From Aptenodytes patagonicus (taxonomy: Eukaryota; Chordata; Aves; Sphenisciformes; Spheniscidae), in contig NC_134963.1 of assembly GCF_965638725.1 (NCBI RefSeq), positions 7,881,501 through 7,945,500 of the forward strand: 64,000 bases of DNA. The letters are read 5' to 3'. The notes below the pieces were generated by a model that searched no databases, had not been told where the DNA came from, and was given only the letters and a program-made list of their open reading frames with translations. Positions 1 through 14,600 of this stretch are shown piece by piece. The stretch's first letter is position 1. Each line of letters starts with the position of its first letter. The position numbers and the translations under genes are program-made.

Positions 1-58
1 ACTTCTACATCAGCTCTGAAAATGTGTAAGTACTACAATTAGAAAAGTCACTACAAAC

Positions 59-148
59 CTGTATAATACATCAGCCACAGGCAAGGATCCTAGGTCAGTC
101 TGTTTCTGTAATAGATGCACTGTATGAACAAAGGTTTTCAGCGACCCT
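59..148 (-). CDS. HECTD4: HECTD4 exon 3
   Basis: The exon has 90 bases. Acceptor CTTTTAG|A restores the split arginine codon of exon 2, giving [31 protein letters not shown]. The donor is CAG|GTTTGT. The 58 bases to its left are intron 3, and the next exon is outside the window. Confidence 0.93.
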
Positions 149-3100
149 CTAAAAGGATAAGAAAAACATGAATTGAAGATGTCTATTGAAACAAGACTGA
201 ATGCACACAGACAACAGCATCTACGTAGAATATAACATCCAGTAGCATAAAGACAGAATATCCAAGATATGTCATCAAGCTTCTTTTCTAATTTGCATTT
301 CTTTTCTGGATGATTTTCATTCTTTTGTGGAGGAAGTGAAAAGAGGAAGAGAGGGTAACATAAAGGAAGAATGCTGGCAAACCTCCAGTCTAAATCACGC
401 TATCTTTTTGGAAGAGGATGAAGAACCATGCAGGTAGGGACATCAGCAACCATGGGCTGTGTCATAAACAACATGTATAGTAAAGGCAACCTAGGCACAT
501 GATAAAATACCTCAATCTCGCATCTATTACAGACAACTACTTTCAATATTTCTTGTAGCTGATTAATCATATTTAGATCTTCAAATACAGTCTGCAGGTC
601 TTCCTGGGGCTGAGCCAAAGTATTAGTAAGAGCTGCTGCAGACATAGCTAGAGATGGCTTTCTTGACTAAAATAGAAGAGACCATATTAATTAATTTATT
701 ATCAAGATTTTCATTACTTTTGCTTCCAAACACAAATTTGGAAGCTTTTCCTCTTCTGAAGTGATGCATTTAAATGTATATAAGGACTATATACTTCTGA
801 AAACAAAATTAAACTGAAGTAGAAGCTGTTTCTAATCTTGCCTAAAAGTGTGTTGCTTTAAAATTTTATTGTGGTATTTACAAACATATGGAGTTTGCAA
901 CTCTAATTATAATTCTTGTTCATTCATAAGTTGAATACTTTTTTTGGAGAACCTATGAAAACTGTATGTTAATATAGTGGAACACACCTGTTTTTTGTAG
1001 AAATAAAGAGACATAGAGCTCTAAAAATGTATTTTACAGTTTCTCTTTTAAAGGTCAGGGTATTAGGAAGAAGTAACTTTCTGAAAGACGTGGTGGCTTT
1101 ATTTCCAGGCATAATAGCCTAGCTAAATAAAAGAATCCTGACTGCATCTTAGGCATGACAGTAGTCAGTTATGAATCGATTTCTTCAGAAGCATGACTGA
1201 TCAATTGAAGAGATCCTTTCCATACACGCTACTGAATGTAGCACATTGTCACACATGGTCAGTCTTAGCTCCTTAACTTTCCTCCTCCACACCCCAAACC
1301 CTGTTTTCCCCACTGTCATTTTCAGCTGTATGCTTTCACTGATAAACCTCAGCTTGGAGAAAATTGACATTGAATACTTCAAAGCACCTCAATTATTTAA
1401 AGCAATATTTATCCTGTTGTTTTATTCTTAGTAATATGAAGCACCCAAGATTGCAACTAGGAATCTCAATAATAGTCTCATTTTGAAGGCTTTTTCTTCA
1501 TAATGGTACCCAACACGACTTACATATTTAAAGGAAAAATGCAAGGCTTTCATAGGTGAACAAAGCACATCAGAATATTACAACTCTGTAAACAATGCAA
1601 GTCAGATTTGCAAAGAAAATATAAGATCAACCTTCATTTCAAAAGCTGTATTTGAAATTTAGCTCTTTTACAAATTCAGCTACAAAAGAACATCCTATAC
1701 TTCCTGAAAATTGACATCTGGAAAAAAATAAATGAGATCGTGTTTATCAAATCCAATTTATCTGAGCTATGTTCAAGTACATTACCTTTTAGATAAGGCA
1801 GTTGTCAGTGTAGAAGAGTTTGCCAAATACAGTTGATTTCTCATTGACTTCATTAGAACAAGTACACTAGAAATTAAGTGTCTTTCATTTGAATAAACCT
1901 TTTTCTAAAGCAAGTCATGACATCTCCTAAGAACTTCAACATCTTAAATCAGGGAGAAACTTGACAGACAAGGCTGCAATCTGAGAAACGTTAAAGCCAA
2001 GATTTTCAGAAGGCTATTAGTGACTTTAGACCCACGTTCACATGGCTTTGCAGAAGTTAAGTTTTGTATACTACTCCCCCTCTCCCCAAGCCCCATCCCC
2101 TAAAAAGATTAAGTTTTTCCTAAAAGCTACTATGGCCACTTTGTCCTCAGTCACCTGATGCCATGCTAAACCCATGCAGGGCACCAGATAGTTCAACGTA
2201 CACTGGTTGAACTCTGCACTGGCAACAAAATGAAAAAATGCCTCCAGATGTTTCACAGGCAACACTGAAATCTGAAACGAATTGCCCAGAAACTTGGCAG
2301 TAATGCTTTCTACAGCTAAATGAAGGTGCGTAAGTGTCATGGTTTAACCTTCAGGATTAAAGGGGCAGTACAAAGGGAAAAGTGAGACAACTTTCCTCCA
2401 CGATAAACACATTAACTCTATCCCTGACGAAACCAGGACAATAAGCTACAGGATTAAAGGGGCAGTACAAAGGGAAAAGTGAGACAACTTTCCTCCATGA
2501 TAAACACATTTGGAACCATTCCTAGAACAGGATGCTTCCAGTACAAGCAGCAATATGCACAAGAGACATTTCTAACCTAGATCCTTCTGTTTTTACATAT
2601 GCTAAATACATGCAAAAAATAAATACTTAGCTTATCAGTTTCACCCTTTCCAAACCAATATTTAAATATTAGAAAGAAACAGACTAGTGTAAACCAGAAA
2701 TTAGTATCAACAGTGTGGTCACATCATTTTTGATTCTTATGATTAAATATAAACACTTACTACCAATATCAACCGCAACATGTCATTTCAGTAGTTTCCT
2801 TACCTTGCACAAGCCAAGGCAACTAGGGCAGCAGCAGCATTTTCTTTTTGCTTGTATGGAATCTGTTGGCCCGAAGCAGAAGTGTCTTCCAGCCAGGAGC
2901 ACAGCAAAGACTCTATCCCATTAAGACAGTCAGCTGGTTCCTTAGTCAAACTCAAAGGCTGGCAGTCTCGAAGGCAATTCAATAGCACCTCAGCAGTTAT
3001 GTTACAGAGAGAAGGGTCTGTTCTACTTTGAGACTGAATGAGGGGAAATACCAACAGAAGCCCCATTCGTGAAGTAAACGGTGCCTGTTCAGGCTGCTGT

Positions 3101-6100
3101 AACAAGCCTTGACGCTTGAGCAAGGCCAGCGCTTCCTCATCCCCCGAGCTCTCCCGGTCATGCTGCTCCTCCAAGGCTAGCTGGCGCTGGGCGTTCCAGA
3201 GTCCACGCAAAGCATTTAGTCGGTACTCCAGCAGTCGAGCATAAGCATTGCTCTGGTTTCCACACACAGATCGTAAGCGCTCAGCCAGCTCTGTCGGATT
3301 CTTGGTCTCAAATGTTAGTATCTGAAAGGAAGGAAAAAGTTGGTATTTATATAGGTTTTCTTTTTCTTAAGGGGAAAAAAAAAATGCCTGTAGTATGATT
3401 TCTAGATCAGCTGTCCTCTACAACAGATTGTGGGATTTTTTTTTAAATTTCTGGGCACGAATAAAGTTACATTGGAGGCCAAAGAGCATGCAAGTGGTAT
3501 GGAGTCTGTTATTGTTGACTCAGCATTGCCACAGAAGCCTGAGCTTGGGGGTTGCTGACAGAGATTTTTAAACTTTCAATATGATGTTAAAACAACAATA
3601 ATATAGACTGTAAAGAAAAATACATACAAAATAGTATCTTTGAAAATAAAGTCTCGCCTCCCCTGGAGCATTTTTTTTGTAATCAAGGCAATTTTGCTAA
3701 GAACTTCAAAAGGACTGAGGGAGTGGAAGGTCCCAGGGGCTGAGTTTAGAGCCTTTCTATAGAAACTAATAGGTCAACAATATTTTGTAATAAAAATGTG
3801 TATGTTCTAGCTTTAGAGCTTTTCAAACAAACAAACAAACCAACCAGTTCTCTAAAATGAATCAAGAGTCTTACTACATGCTGTCCCTCCCCTGTTTTCT
3901 TCCCTCCTCAATTTTATCATATTGCACTTAGCTACATCCTTCTCAAAATATTTCCAGTTCCTGCCATAGTTTAAAAACCTAAAGTCTCATCATCATTATT
4001 TCAGACAGAAGAAAGAGGCCTTTTTGGCACTTCTAATTAAAATTAGAGACAGAGCTGAACAACAGAAAACGAGTAAACCATGACAGAAAGAAACATATTT
4101 ATGGGTTAGTACCCAGCCCAGTACTTCAAAGAACTCAGAATTTTAAGTAATTTACAGACAAACATTTACAAAGTTTTCTCCCTACAGCATACAACAATAG
4201 CTGAGATCAGCAAAGTCACTTCAGCTATGGCAACCTCAAGGAAAGCAATGAGCCAAACATTTTCTGATACTTTGGATCCAGTGTCCAAAGGGATTCTGCC
4301 TGCATGCCACTCTGCCTCATCTCATCCACCCCCAAACACACTCTCTTTGTCCCTTCTTTATGCTGTAAAGCTGTCCTTCCCTCATTTAATTAAAAAAAAA
4401 AAAAGGGAAGGGCAATGTAAGAGATTAAGAGATGCAATGGGTAATTTCATACAGGGTTGTTTGTTTTGTTTTTTTTTAATTGTAGGCAGTAGTCATACAG
4501 AATATGAAATAGACGTTTATGTCTAATTGTAGAATTTTGAACAGCTTGATAAAACGCTTCAGGACAAATCACATCTGCCATTTCTACAAACACCCTTACT
4601 AAAGTCAATGAAACAGCTTTTCAGTAGAACACTCATCATCAGAGTCATGAAAAGTTCACTTTAAAGTAATTCACATAATAATTACACTTGAATAGATGTT
4701 AGTATTGAGTTTCTTAAAAATAATGAACCTCTTAATTTCTTCAAAGAGATTAAGAATGTTAATCCCTAAACCACATATTATACATTTAAAATAACTACCT
4801 CATGTTAATTTGTGTGTTCTATTGTCTCAAAAAATAAGTTTGTTTCCTGTTATGGATGCAATCACTTTCTAAAGCAGTTTGCTTTTGACTTTCCTGAACT
4901 AAACTAAATACATGATGGACCCTCAACTAAGCAATAACAAGCTGCAGAAATGGAGGAAAAAGAATTAATGTTTTCACCTTGAGAGTTAAATGCTGAAGAA
5001 AATAGGTCTATGGTCTTTGGCTACGCTAATAATAAAGACACTACAAAAGACAAGTTGTGGTATGCTTAGTTGGCTTTCCCTTTTAGATTATACTTCCATG
5101 GGGGTGGCGAGGGGCGGGAGTGTCTTCTCCCCTTCCCGTAAACATAGTAGAACCCTACAATCCATCCCAGATAATATTTCAAAAAGTTGCACCCACCTAA
5201 ATTATATCACTATGTTAATTCACAAGCTTTGTGCAACCTCATGTGGACCTTGAACCAAATCTGTACCCAGTATGTAATAACAAGCAAAAGGTTTAAATAT
5301 TCAAATCTTCAAACACATGAGAATTGCTTTATTTCAGCCAAATTGCAAACGCAACCAAAGACCGAGTTCCAATTGCAACTGATGAATGTTTTTTCAGTTT
5401 CCTTCAAGTTACCAATGTTATGTTTGGTGCATTCTCATCAACAAAACTGTAACCAAATTGTTGCAGAAAGGTCCACATTTTGGATAGGATTTAACCTTGC
5501 AAATTTTGTCACTCATTAAGGTCCAACTGAAGGTACACTTACGAAAACTAGTTGCACTGTGTTACACGCTCTTGTTCCCCAGGTCCCACAGTTTAGCAGG
5601 AAGATGGATTTTTTGTCTTTGATATTGCTCTACATCTCTGAGTCTGTCTTGTATAAATCAAGACAAGAAGTCAGTGTCAAATACTTGCAGATATGCTACT
5701 GAAAAGCCTTTCCCTACTTAAGTTTTATTTTCTCACTGATCTCACAGTTTACAATTTGCTTTATAAGCATAGCATGATCTGTCTGGAACTGTTAAAAGAG
5801 CGTTTTGCTTTGGTCTTTCATAAAGGAAATACGCACTAATTTGGGTTAACGATATATGACGTATACTAGATTCAACAGATTTAGAAGACAGTTCCAAAAT
5901 GGGACTTACAGATTTTTGAAAATAAAGCAATTTACATCATCTAGTTTTCGTAGACAGCTTATGGAACCAGTGAAAAAACTTAACCATTCAACGTCATCTG
6001 AAGGTCTAAGTAGGTATCTGCACTTCCAGAAAATAACAGGATATTAGGAGAAAGGTGTAAGGTCATCTACTATACAGGAGTCTTCAGAAAATTTTGTTAA

Positions 6101-8665
6101 AGTCTGTTTTCCTCAAAAGACATTTTTCTGACTAGAGGCAAGTACTCAGAGCTACCTCCAAAAAGATTCAAGACCAGATTTTCACAGTGACTGGCTGTGA
6201 CAAACAACTTAGGAGCTTTCAGGGTTCAGACACACTCCTAAGATCTTGCTGCACACCAGGGAACCATTCTGGTTCCCACCGGTCAGCAAAACACACCTCT
6301 TTACAACCCAACGCTAATGACAGAGCTTCACTTGGTCTATGCTATATATACTGCTTCTCTTTGGATAGTCTAAAGGCTTCACAAAGGAATCACAGCCCTT
6401 GCCAAGGTTTCCTCAGCATACCGACTACAGTTTTCCCATATCTTCAGGCAAAGCTTGTTATCTTGAAGCTATCTGAAGTCAAAGCAAGTTAAAATAAAAT
6501 GCAAAAAAACCCGCACCACATTTATTCACAAATTCTGAAATAGACAGTACAACTACCAGTGTTTATAAGAGACACAGGTGAAGAAAGGAAATAGAAAGTC
6601 TGTGCTAAAATGTCTTGTACTAAGATTGAATCAGAAAGGTCTTCCCCATCCTTTACCCAGCTGATTTACTGCAGATCCACATGACTGTCAGAGGCTGCCA
6701 TTCTGAACACCTTTTGCCCGAGGCTGCACCCACTAAAGAGGGTTTCTTCAGGCTATAAAAGCTGGTGTACTCTGCCAAATCTCCCCTTTTAAATCCCCCA
6801 GCAAAATTTAATCCTTCTCCTCCAAATTAATTTATTCTCTTCCTATCCAGGAGATCTGACCATTCTCTTTGTTAAAATAAGGACAGATTCATTTCCCTGC
6901 AGATGCACCTGTCTGTTACTCAAGCTGTCCTCTCCAATACTTCACTGAACAAACAACTGTTCCTCATTCAGTAAGAGGTAAAACTCCCTTTCCCGCTGCC
7001 TCCTTGATGCCTCAGTATTTACACTTGAGTTTGAGCTCTGATTTAGGACTGATTTCCAGCATCCTTTTGTTAGTGGTATTTGGGCACCTTGCCTCCATAT
7101 TTACCTATACAACACTTGGGGAGATCTCAGAAGCGGACAACCAAAAGCTAGTACATCACAAGCAGTCACCTGAACCAGTAAGTAATCACTGAACCAGTAA
7201 ATAATCAATTACTTCACAGCACCCATCATTTTTGACTAACAAGGCTTAAATAGAATCTAAAAGGATGAAAAGGATCTAACAATCACATTGCTTTGCCAGA
7301 AAACAAGTTACCCAAGTATCTACTTGCATCTCAAAAGACAATCTCTAACAGAAATAGCAGCTTAACAGTAACACCATCAAGCTAAAAACAAACATATGCT
7401 TAAAGGAAGAATACTAAACAAAACCAGAACGTACAGACTGTATTCAGAATCAAGAGACAACTAGCCAAGCTACAAAAATAACGCAGATTAATATACTGTG
7501 AAAACAAGGACATGAAAAAGTTAAGATGCTCAGTAGTAGTTAAAATAACATAATCATTTTATAAAGACAAATGTAAAGAGGAAATTTGAAGTCTGTCTAC
7601 CTTACGTACATTGGTAGAGTTAAAATAGTTCACTTTCTGCCTTTAGATAAGGCATATTAACATTTTCCTTAGGAACAATCAATAATATTAACAAAAAAAT
7701 CTTTATAATAGAAATGTAAAGTTTTAAAGATAACTTCTAATGAACAAAAAAAAATATGCAGTGTCAGTGCAAAAAGTGTAATTCTAGTATAACCAAGTAA
7801 TTCTAGTATAAATTCTAGTGTAACCAAGACACTAGAATTAAGTGAAGAAATAAAACATCGCTTTTTAAGAAGACCTTTTTCTATATCTGATTTTGTAAGT
7901 AGGGCAAACATTATATTGACACTTTTTGCAAATGAGAATCCTACTCTTCAGTCACTTTGAAATTACAGTTCATGCACTGTGACTGAGATCATTACCTATT
8001 TTCCAACTTTGTGTACTTTTAGTTAGCAAAGACTACCTTTGAAAAGTTTTGATTTTCAAAGTCTCACACTTAATAGCCTGAAGTTACATGTAATTAAAAA
8101 CTGTGTTAATAAAAAGTTTGTCAGTATTTTAATTTTGCAGTATCGTCCTTAAATATTATTTCCTTGTTTAATATTTCAAATCAAATTTAATAAATATTTT
8201 AATTAGAAAACAGTTGATCCAAAGTTCAATCACTCTAATTGGTCACTGACATCTTCTTCAACACTGAGAGGCATGAAAGGTATCTAATTTTAGATCATCA
8301 ACTATGGGGAGGATGTCATCTTTCCTGCTGTATCCAATTTTTGTCCTGTTTCATCCCACTACATGACTTTGACCAGATACTTCTTCTCATTAAACAATAT
8401 TTTTGCCAGTACTGCTCTAGAAAGTAGTCACTGGCATTCCCTATTGTTAGGGTAAAGTGTTTCTCCACTGGTAGTAAATACCGGACATACTGCAATTAAC
8501 ACACTAATCTACATGAAGAGTTTTAGCCTGAGGTTTTATGACCACATTAAGTAAATTTAAAAGTGAGCTGCCACTAAAAGGCAGCTTTCTCCTCTGGCTG
8601 TAATTCCTGCCCCTTGTCTTCTCCCTGGTGCTGGCAGTAGTGCCTGTGTTCTCACAACTAACTCC

Positions 8666-8696
<31 letters not shown>

Positions 8697-11600
8697 GCTA
8701 GATTATTGGTTTAGACCATTTCCCTGGTGTGGAACAGCAGGTAGAATGGAAAGAAGTAGAATGGAAGAGAAAGAAGAAAATGCATGGCCAATGACAGATG
8801 TGAACAAGGACTTTTTGCAATAGCTCTCCCAGCGTACTAGCTTAAATTACAGTCTCGGGCTGAATATGCTGGTTTCACTGATGAGTTTTAATTCTACTAC
8901 ATAGGGAATTGATGAGCAATGAAGCTGTTCACAAAGGTGTATTTTTTCCTAAAGTTACATATTGCAAGTGAAAGCCTTTAAATCTCCAAAATAGCATTTA
9001 ATTCTTTCTCTACATAATTAAATTGGCTGAACTTCACACATAAAGAGAACAACTGCTTGAAGATTTACCAATATCAATTAGATAAGTAATATCCCCCTGA
9101 GTATTAAATAAGTATTATTCCCATCTCACAGGAGGAAGGTTTAAGAAGGCCAAGTGCAAGGTCCTGCACCTGGGTTGGGGCAACCCCTGCTATCAATACA
9201 GGCTGGGGGATGAAGGGATTGAGAGCAGCCCTGCCGAGAAGGACTTGAGGGTACTGGTGGATGAAAAGCTGGACGCTCGCAGCCCAGAAGGCCAATCGCA
9301 TCCTGGGCTACGTCAAAAGCAGCGTGGCCAGCAGGTTGAGGGAGGGGATTCTGCCCCTCTACTCCGCTCTGGTGAGACCCCACCTGCAGCACTGCGTCCA
9401 GCTCTGGAGCCCTCAGCATAAGACAGACATGGACCTGTTGGAGCGGGTCCAGAGGAGGGCCACAAAAATGATCAGGGGGATGGAACACCTCTGCTGTGAA
9501 GAAAGGCTGAGAGAGTTGGGGTTGTTCAGCCTGGAGAAGAGAAGGCTTTGGGGAGACCTTACTGCAGCCTGTCAGTACTTAAAGGGGGCTTATAAAGAAG
9601 ACGGTGGCAAACTTTTTAGCAGGGCCTGTTGCGACAGGGCAAGGGGGAATGGCTTTAAACTAAAGGGGGGATAGATATAGACTAGATATAAAGGAAGAAA
9701 TTTTTTATGCTGAGGGTGGTGAAACACTGGCCCAGGTTGCCCAGAGAGGTGGTGGATGCCCCATCCCTGGAAACATTCCAGGTCAGGTTGGACAGGGCTC
9801 TGAGCAACCTGATCTAGTTGAAGATGTCCTTGCCCACGGCAGGGGGGGGTTGGACTAGATGACCTTTAAAAGGTCCCTTCCAACCCAAACTATTCTGATT
9901 CTATAACAAACCACACAGAAAACCAGAAACAACCTCAAAATTGTAAGATATCTTTAACAGCGGCATGAAAAAAATTTAATTATGTTACTTTCAACACCAT
10001 GTTACAGCTATAAGGTCATTCCTCTTGTACCAGAGTTAACATATAGGGAGCACCACTTGTTTACTTGGTTCTTTTGTCTCTAGAAATACAAATAAAATCA
10101 TGTAAAAAAAAAAAAAAGACTGAATTACAAGATTTACAGATTATTCACTAAGAGAAATACCAGAATTGACAGTTTTAAGGTACCCTGGAAATTGAAATAC
10201 CCATCAAAATTTAAGCTGCTCCCATAAACAACATGGTATACATACTCCTAGTCCTCCACTTTCTGTTGCTCTGCTGGGTAACAGCATTTCTGCTTACAGC
10301 AATTTCTGAAGACATACAGTAGGAAGCTGTCTTAGTGCAACCTGCCTTGATTTCTTTTAAAACATTTTTCTAAACCCTCCATAAGGCTTTTTGTTTTATA
10401 TGCCTGTGTGTTTGTAAAAATATATAAAAATACGTGCAAACATTTTCATCCTGATGTTTTCGATATTGAAATTTTATAGGTTCTTAGGAGCTGCTGCATA
10501 CTTTACATTATGCTTTTAGTGTTGCAGCTGAAAACTACAAGTTTCAAGATTGTTCTGATTTTTTCTGCTCCAAGAAATTTTAACCGTATCACCTTGTTCA
10601 AAGCCTCTACTGATTCATAATACTGTATATAGCAGCACAGCTTTTAACTCAGCTAAAAGCATGAACTATTTTCCCTTGTGAAAGCATTAGAAACCTAATT
10701 ACTTCCTCAGAAATAAGCACTAAGAAACCTGTATTTTTTACTGCATACACAATATTGTACCAAACATTTTTTTCTAACTGTACAGGTTTACTGAATAACC
10801 TTGATATCCGAGATTAATTACAGAGTACAGGCAAGCTGTAAACACACACACAAATGCTATAAAAGAAAGCGTTGTTTCTTTATTTGTTCATTTGTTTATT
10901 AAAATTTCTTTGGCTCTTATTTAAGTAGCTCTTATTTAAGTAGTAGATGAAAATGTCTGTGAAAGGTAAAGAAAAATCTTTGTCATTTAAACATCTCAGA
11001 GTGCAGATCACTGAACTAATCAGCTGCAATTGATAATAAGAACTATATTTGGGAAGCACATTTGTAAAATAATCCTTTAGAAGAAGTTTTCTAATATTTC
11101 TCTACTAGGATAACTAAAACGACTTTAAAAATAAAAAGCCAAGAGGCATGGTAGTCCATATTATCAAAGTTTAATAAATTCAAACAGGTCATTTTATGAC
11201 AATTGATGATAACAGCAACTCTGCTGGCAATTAAATCACACAATATTGGTGGTTTACACAATTATTTAATGAAAGTGAGCTTAAAAGGAAAGCGATCAAG
11301 ATCTCAGAGTCCTCTCAAAAGGCAATGAGAGACTTACAGTGATGCCTGAAAGAATGCCATCAACTCCTGTGCAAAAGTAACAGCCAAGGCTCACATTTGT
11401 AAGATTATCTTCCTGTGCAGAATTAACTTCAAGAACTAACTTCATCTCTTGTTACTCTGAAAGCTATAAACACTCTCAAAGAGGAATACTGGAATATTTA
11501 AAGTGGAAGGGGATGCAAAAGGCAGGACTAGGAAAGTTACAAGCCTGACATGTATGTCTGGATCAGCAGTTCCCAAGCTAGAGGTCATAACCTCAAGAGG

Positions 11601-14600
11601 GGTCATCCACTTAGTAAAGAGTCAATTGTTTATGCTGGCATTAGGGATTTTTATCTTGACAGAGGTGAAGCTTGTAGATGGAAGTAAGGTCACAACCAGA
11701 AAGATTTGGGAAGCACTGACCTAGATAATTACAGAGAACTACTCTCTCCTTCAGCAATCAGGGAAAGTGACAAAATGTTTCTTCTAGTCTGTGAGGAAAA
11801 TGGGTGAAAGCTTCAAGTTTAGCAGATACCTTCAAGGCTAAATCATTTCAACAGAAAACGCAAGTTAGTCACAGATTGGCACATGCTGTTAAAATAGCAC
11901 TGGACTTCAGTTGTTCAACTTCTCCCCAGAGGACTAGCCCAGAGCACACTGGGGGAAGAGGAAAGGACACCACCTTTTTTTTTTTTAATTATTTTTATTT
12001 TTTACACTTACATTTGATTAAAAATACAAATCTGCAGTGCAGAGCAACAGCCGCCCAGTGGCATTTCATACTCTGTCCTACAGTAACAGAGCTTGACAAG
12101 AGTCAAAACCTCAGATGAGGACAGACATATACATGATCCAGACAGCTACTGAGGTAGCAGCTACACTTCTAGCTTCATGTTAAAAATATCTTAAAGAAAA
12201 AAAAAAATCAGGTATTTAGAACTTTTCCAGGCTATGCAGGACAGCAGCAAGAACAGATATCAAAATTACTATTATCCCTGTTATGTAAAATAGAGAGTGC
12301 TTATGAGTTATGTGGAGTGACACATAAGGTTGTTCTACTTTATACTGGGACTATATATTGAAGATTTGTCTTTTTTCCCCCACTTATTTCCTTGTGAAAA
12401 AAAATAACAGAGCCTATCACTAGTCAGCTGAAAAATTGCCGATACTGCAAATTTAAAACTAATTAAAATACTGGCCCCAAATTTGAAGGTCAGAAAGAAG
12501 GCCCCCTCAAATGGAAGGATTATAACGGTAACGTATGTCAACCAAACTAAACTGCCTAGATACAAGTGAATGCTTTTTTGCCACCAGACGGCTATGTCAT
12601 AGTCTATGTGAACAACCACTGTTCAGTAGTGTCCTTCTTAAGTTACCAAGGGTTAACACATCAATTTATATTGCTGGCACTCTCACAAGTCTCAGCATGT
12701 TGATTCTGGTGTACTGGCAGATTAAAACGACATGGTTTAAGGGACCTCTACCTTCAGACATACCTCTTGCCCCGCTCCCAGGGGTTATTGTCTCTGTGAA
12801 AGATGTTTGACTGGGAGGATTCTGGAAGTGCTGCAGTTTCCATTGTGGCACATTAAAGAACAGCTCATCTTCCATTAAGCTGTCCCTCCTGTGCAGACAT
12901 TGACATCCAGGGCAGAGACCGGACAAAATGTCATGGCAACATCTTCAGTTGTTAGTCACATAAGGTTGTCTCCAAGAAGCAGAAGACTTTGCACTTTGGA
13001 AGTCATTTCTCTGTATGAAAGGCTTTAAAATAAGGGTGCAAAGGCTTGCATAATTGCTAACTAATCTAGGTTTCTTTTGACTAGAAGATTTTATTGGGAA
13101 ACACATACCAGGAGCAGCTTTTATATGAGCAGCTTTTATATGCACATCGTTACAAAATTCTACCAAATAAAAAAAGTGCCCCCTTCCTTTTTGGTAATAC
13201 ATATTCTTTGTAAATACGCTGATAGACGGTGTAAGAAGTTGGCATACATCATTTACATCATATAAAAAGTAAAAACAAACCAAAACCCCACACACTATTT
13301 AACCTAAAGATACTCCTAGAACAAGTTACCTTCATATGAAAGAGAATGTTAACACTTTCATAACCTACTATCAAGGAAAAAAAATATATATACACACACA
13401 CACATATATAAATATATAAAAAAAATAAAAGTTGTATGGGAGTCAAAATAACAAAATAATAAATTTTCATAAGCCTTTCTTGGCATAACACTGTAGCATT
13501 TTTTTCCTCTGCTTTTCTTTTTATAAATAAACAAAACCTTTGAACAGAAGGACAAAGGAAACACATACAAATACATTGACATTATTCACCAATAAGCTCT
13601 TTAAAGGGATATTTAAGCAAAACAGACCAGAATGATACTCTCCCACCCCCCCCCAAAAAAAATCCATTTAGTGTACACTACATTTTTTAATTAAGCATGT
13701 CATATCAGAAATTCAGTCAGGGTTCTGACCACCATTGATGAAGCACAAGAAGTGTATTAAAGAAGTTTACTAATCAAAGCAGCAGCTGCAGCATCTCCTA
13801 TCCTTGTCCAGTAACATATCCCAAGAGATTTCTATTTGGACCATTTTCAAATATGTTTATTACATTGCAAGTAGGAGTAGAAACAGTGCAAATGAGCTAT
13901 TCAGTGTGTTAGTCGATTGCATGGCCACACTTCAATAAGATGCATGCACCTATTTCCACAAAATGGCTCCTCAAAGCCATTCCAGTTTACCAAGGTAGCC
14001 CTTTATTTAAAAACACAACATTAAAGAAAAGGCAGAGAAGAAGTTATGAGCTAAATAATTTACATTTACACCACTTGAAACTTCACTTTTTTAACCCTCC
14101 CCCCTCAATAACAAAACCTATGAACCATTTTACAAACAAGATCTGAAAAATAAGTCATTTGTGGTCATCAATTCTTTCAGTGGAAGGAAATAAAATGCTT
14201 TAATATTCTGCGACTTAAGACTACAGATCAAAGTAAGTATGACAGCAAAAAGTCTTATTTATTTATTTTAAAGTTTCACACTGCAAACATGCACAACAGA
14301 AAAAAAATCTCTGGAACAGGAAAAATTATGTGAATCAGTGGCATTGGATTGCTGAAACACTCATTATAAAAGTGTCATAAAGGACAAGACACAGTAACAC
14401 TAATTCCATCCCTATCTCCCCCAAACAATTATAGTTTCATAGGCATTCCTAGCACTAACAAAAAATTTTCCAGAGCTAAAGTGTTTGTCAAGTGAAGCTG
14501 TGTGTTAAGTTTCATGCTAGAACATACTTCTGGTCTAGCTTGCAAGATCTTAAAAATAAGGTTTGGGTTGAGTTTTGGCTTGTTTTTTAAAGGATAGCCT

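Larger units (their letters stand above)
149..2803 (-). other. HECTD4: HECTD4 intron 2
   Basis: A 2.65 kb AT-rich intron. It holds a short tandem duplication at 2352-2510 and an open frame with splice-like borders at 511-666 (both listed separately). The minus-strand frame at 2071-2340 is also open but has no matching splice context or recognised product. I see nothing else. Confidence 0.85.

Noticed and set aside
2071-2340. 89-codon minus-strand frame in HECTD4 intron 2
   Set aside because: Looks mildly coding but exon 2 joins exon 3 without it, no convincing acceptor precedes it, and the product is not recognised.
9141-9488. Minus-strand frame over the CR1 element
   Set aside because: Antisense shadow of the CR1 reverse-transcriptase tail.
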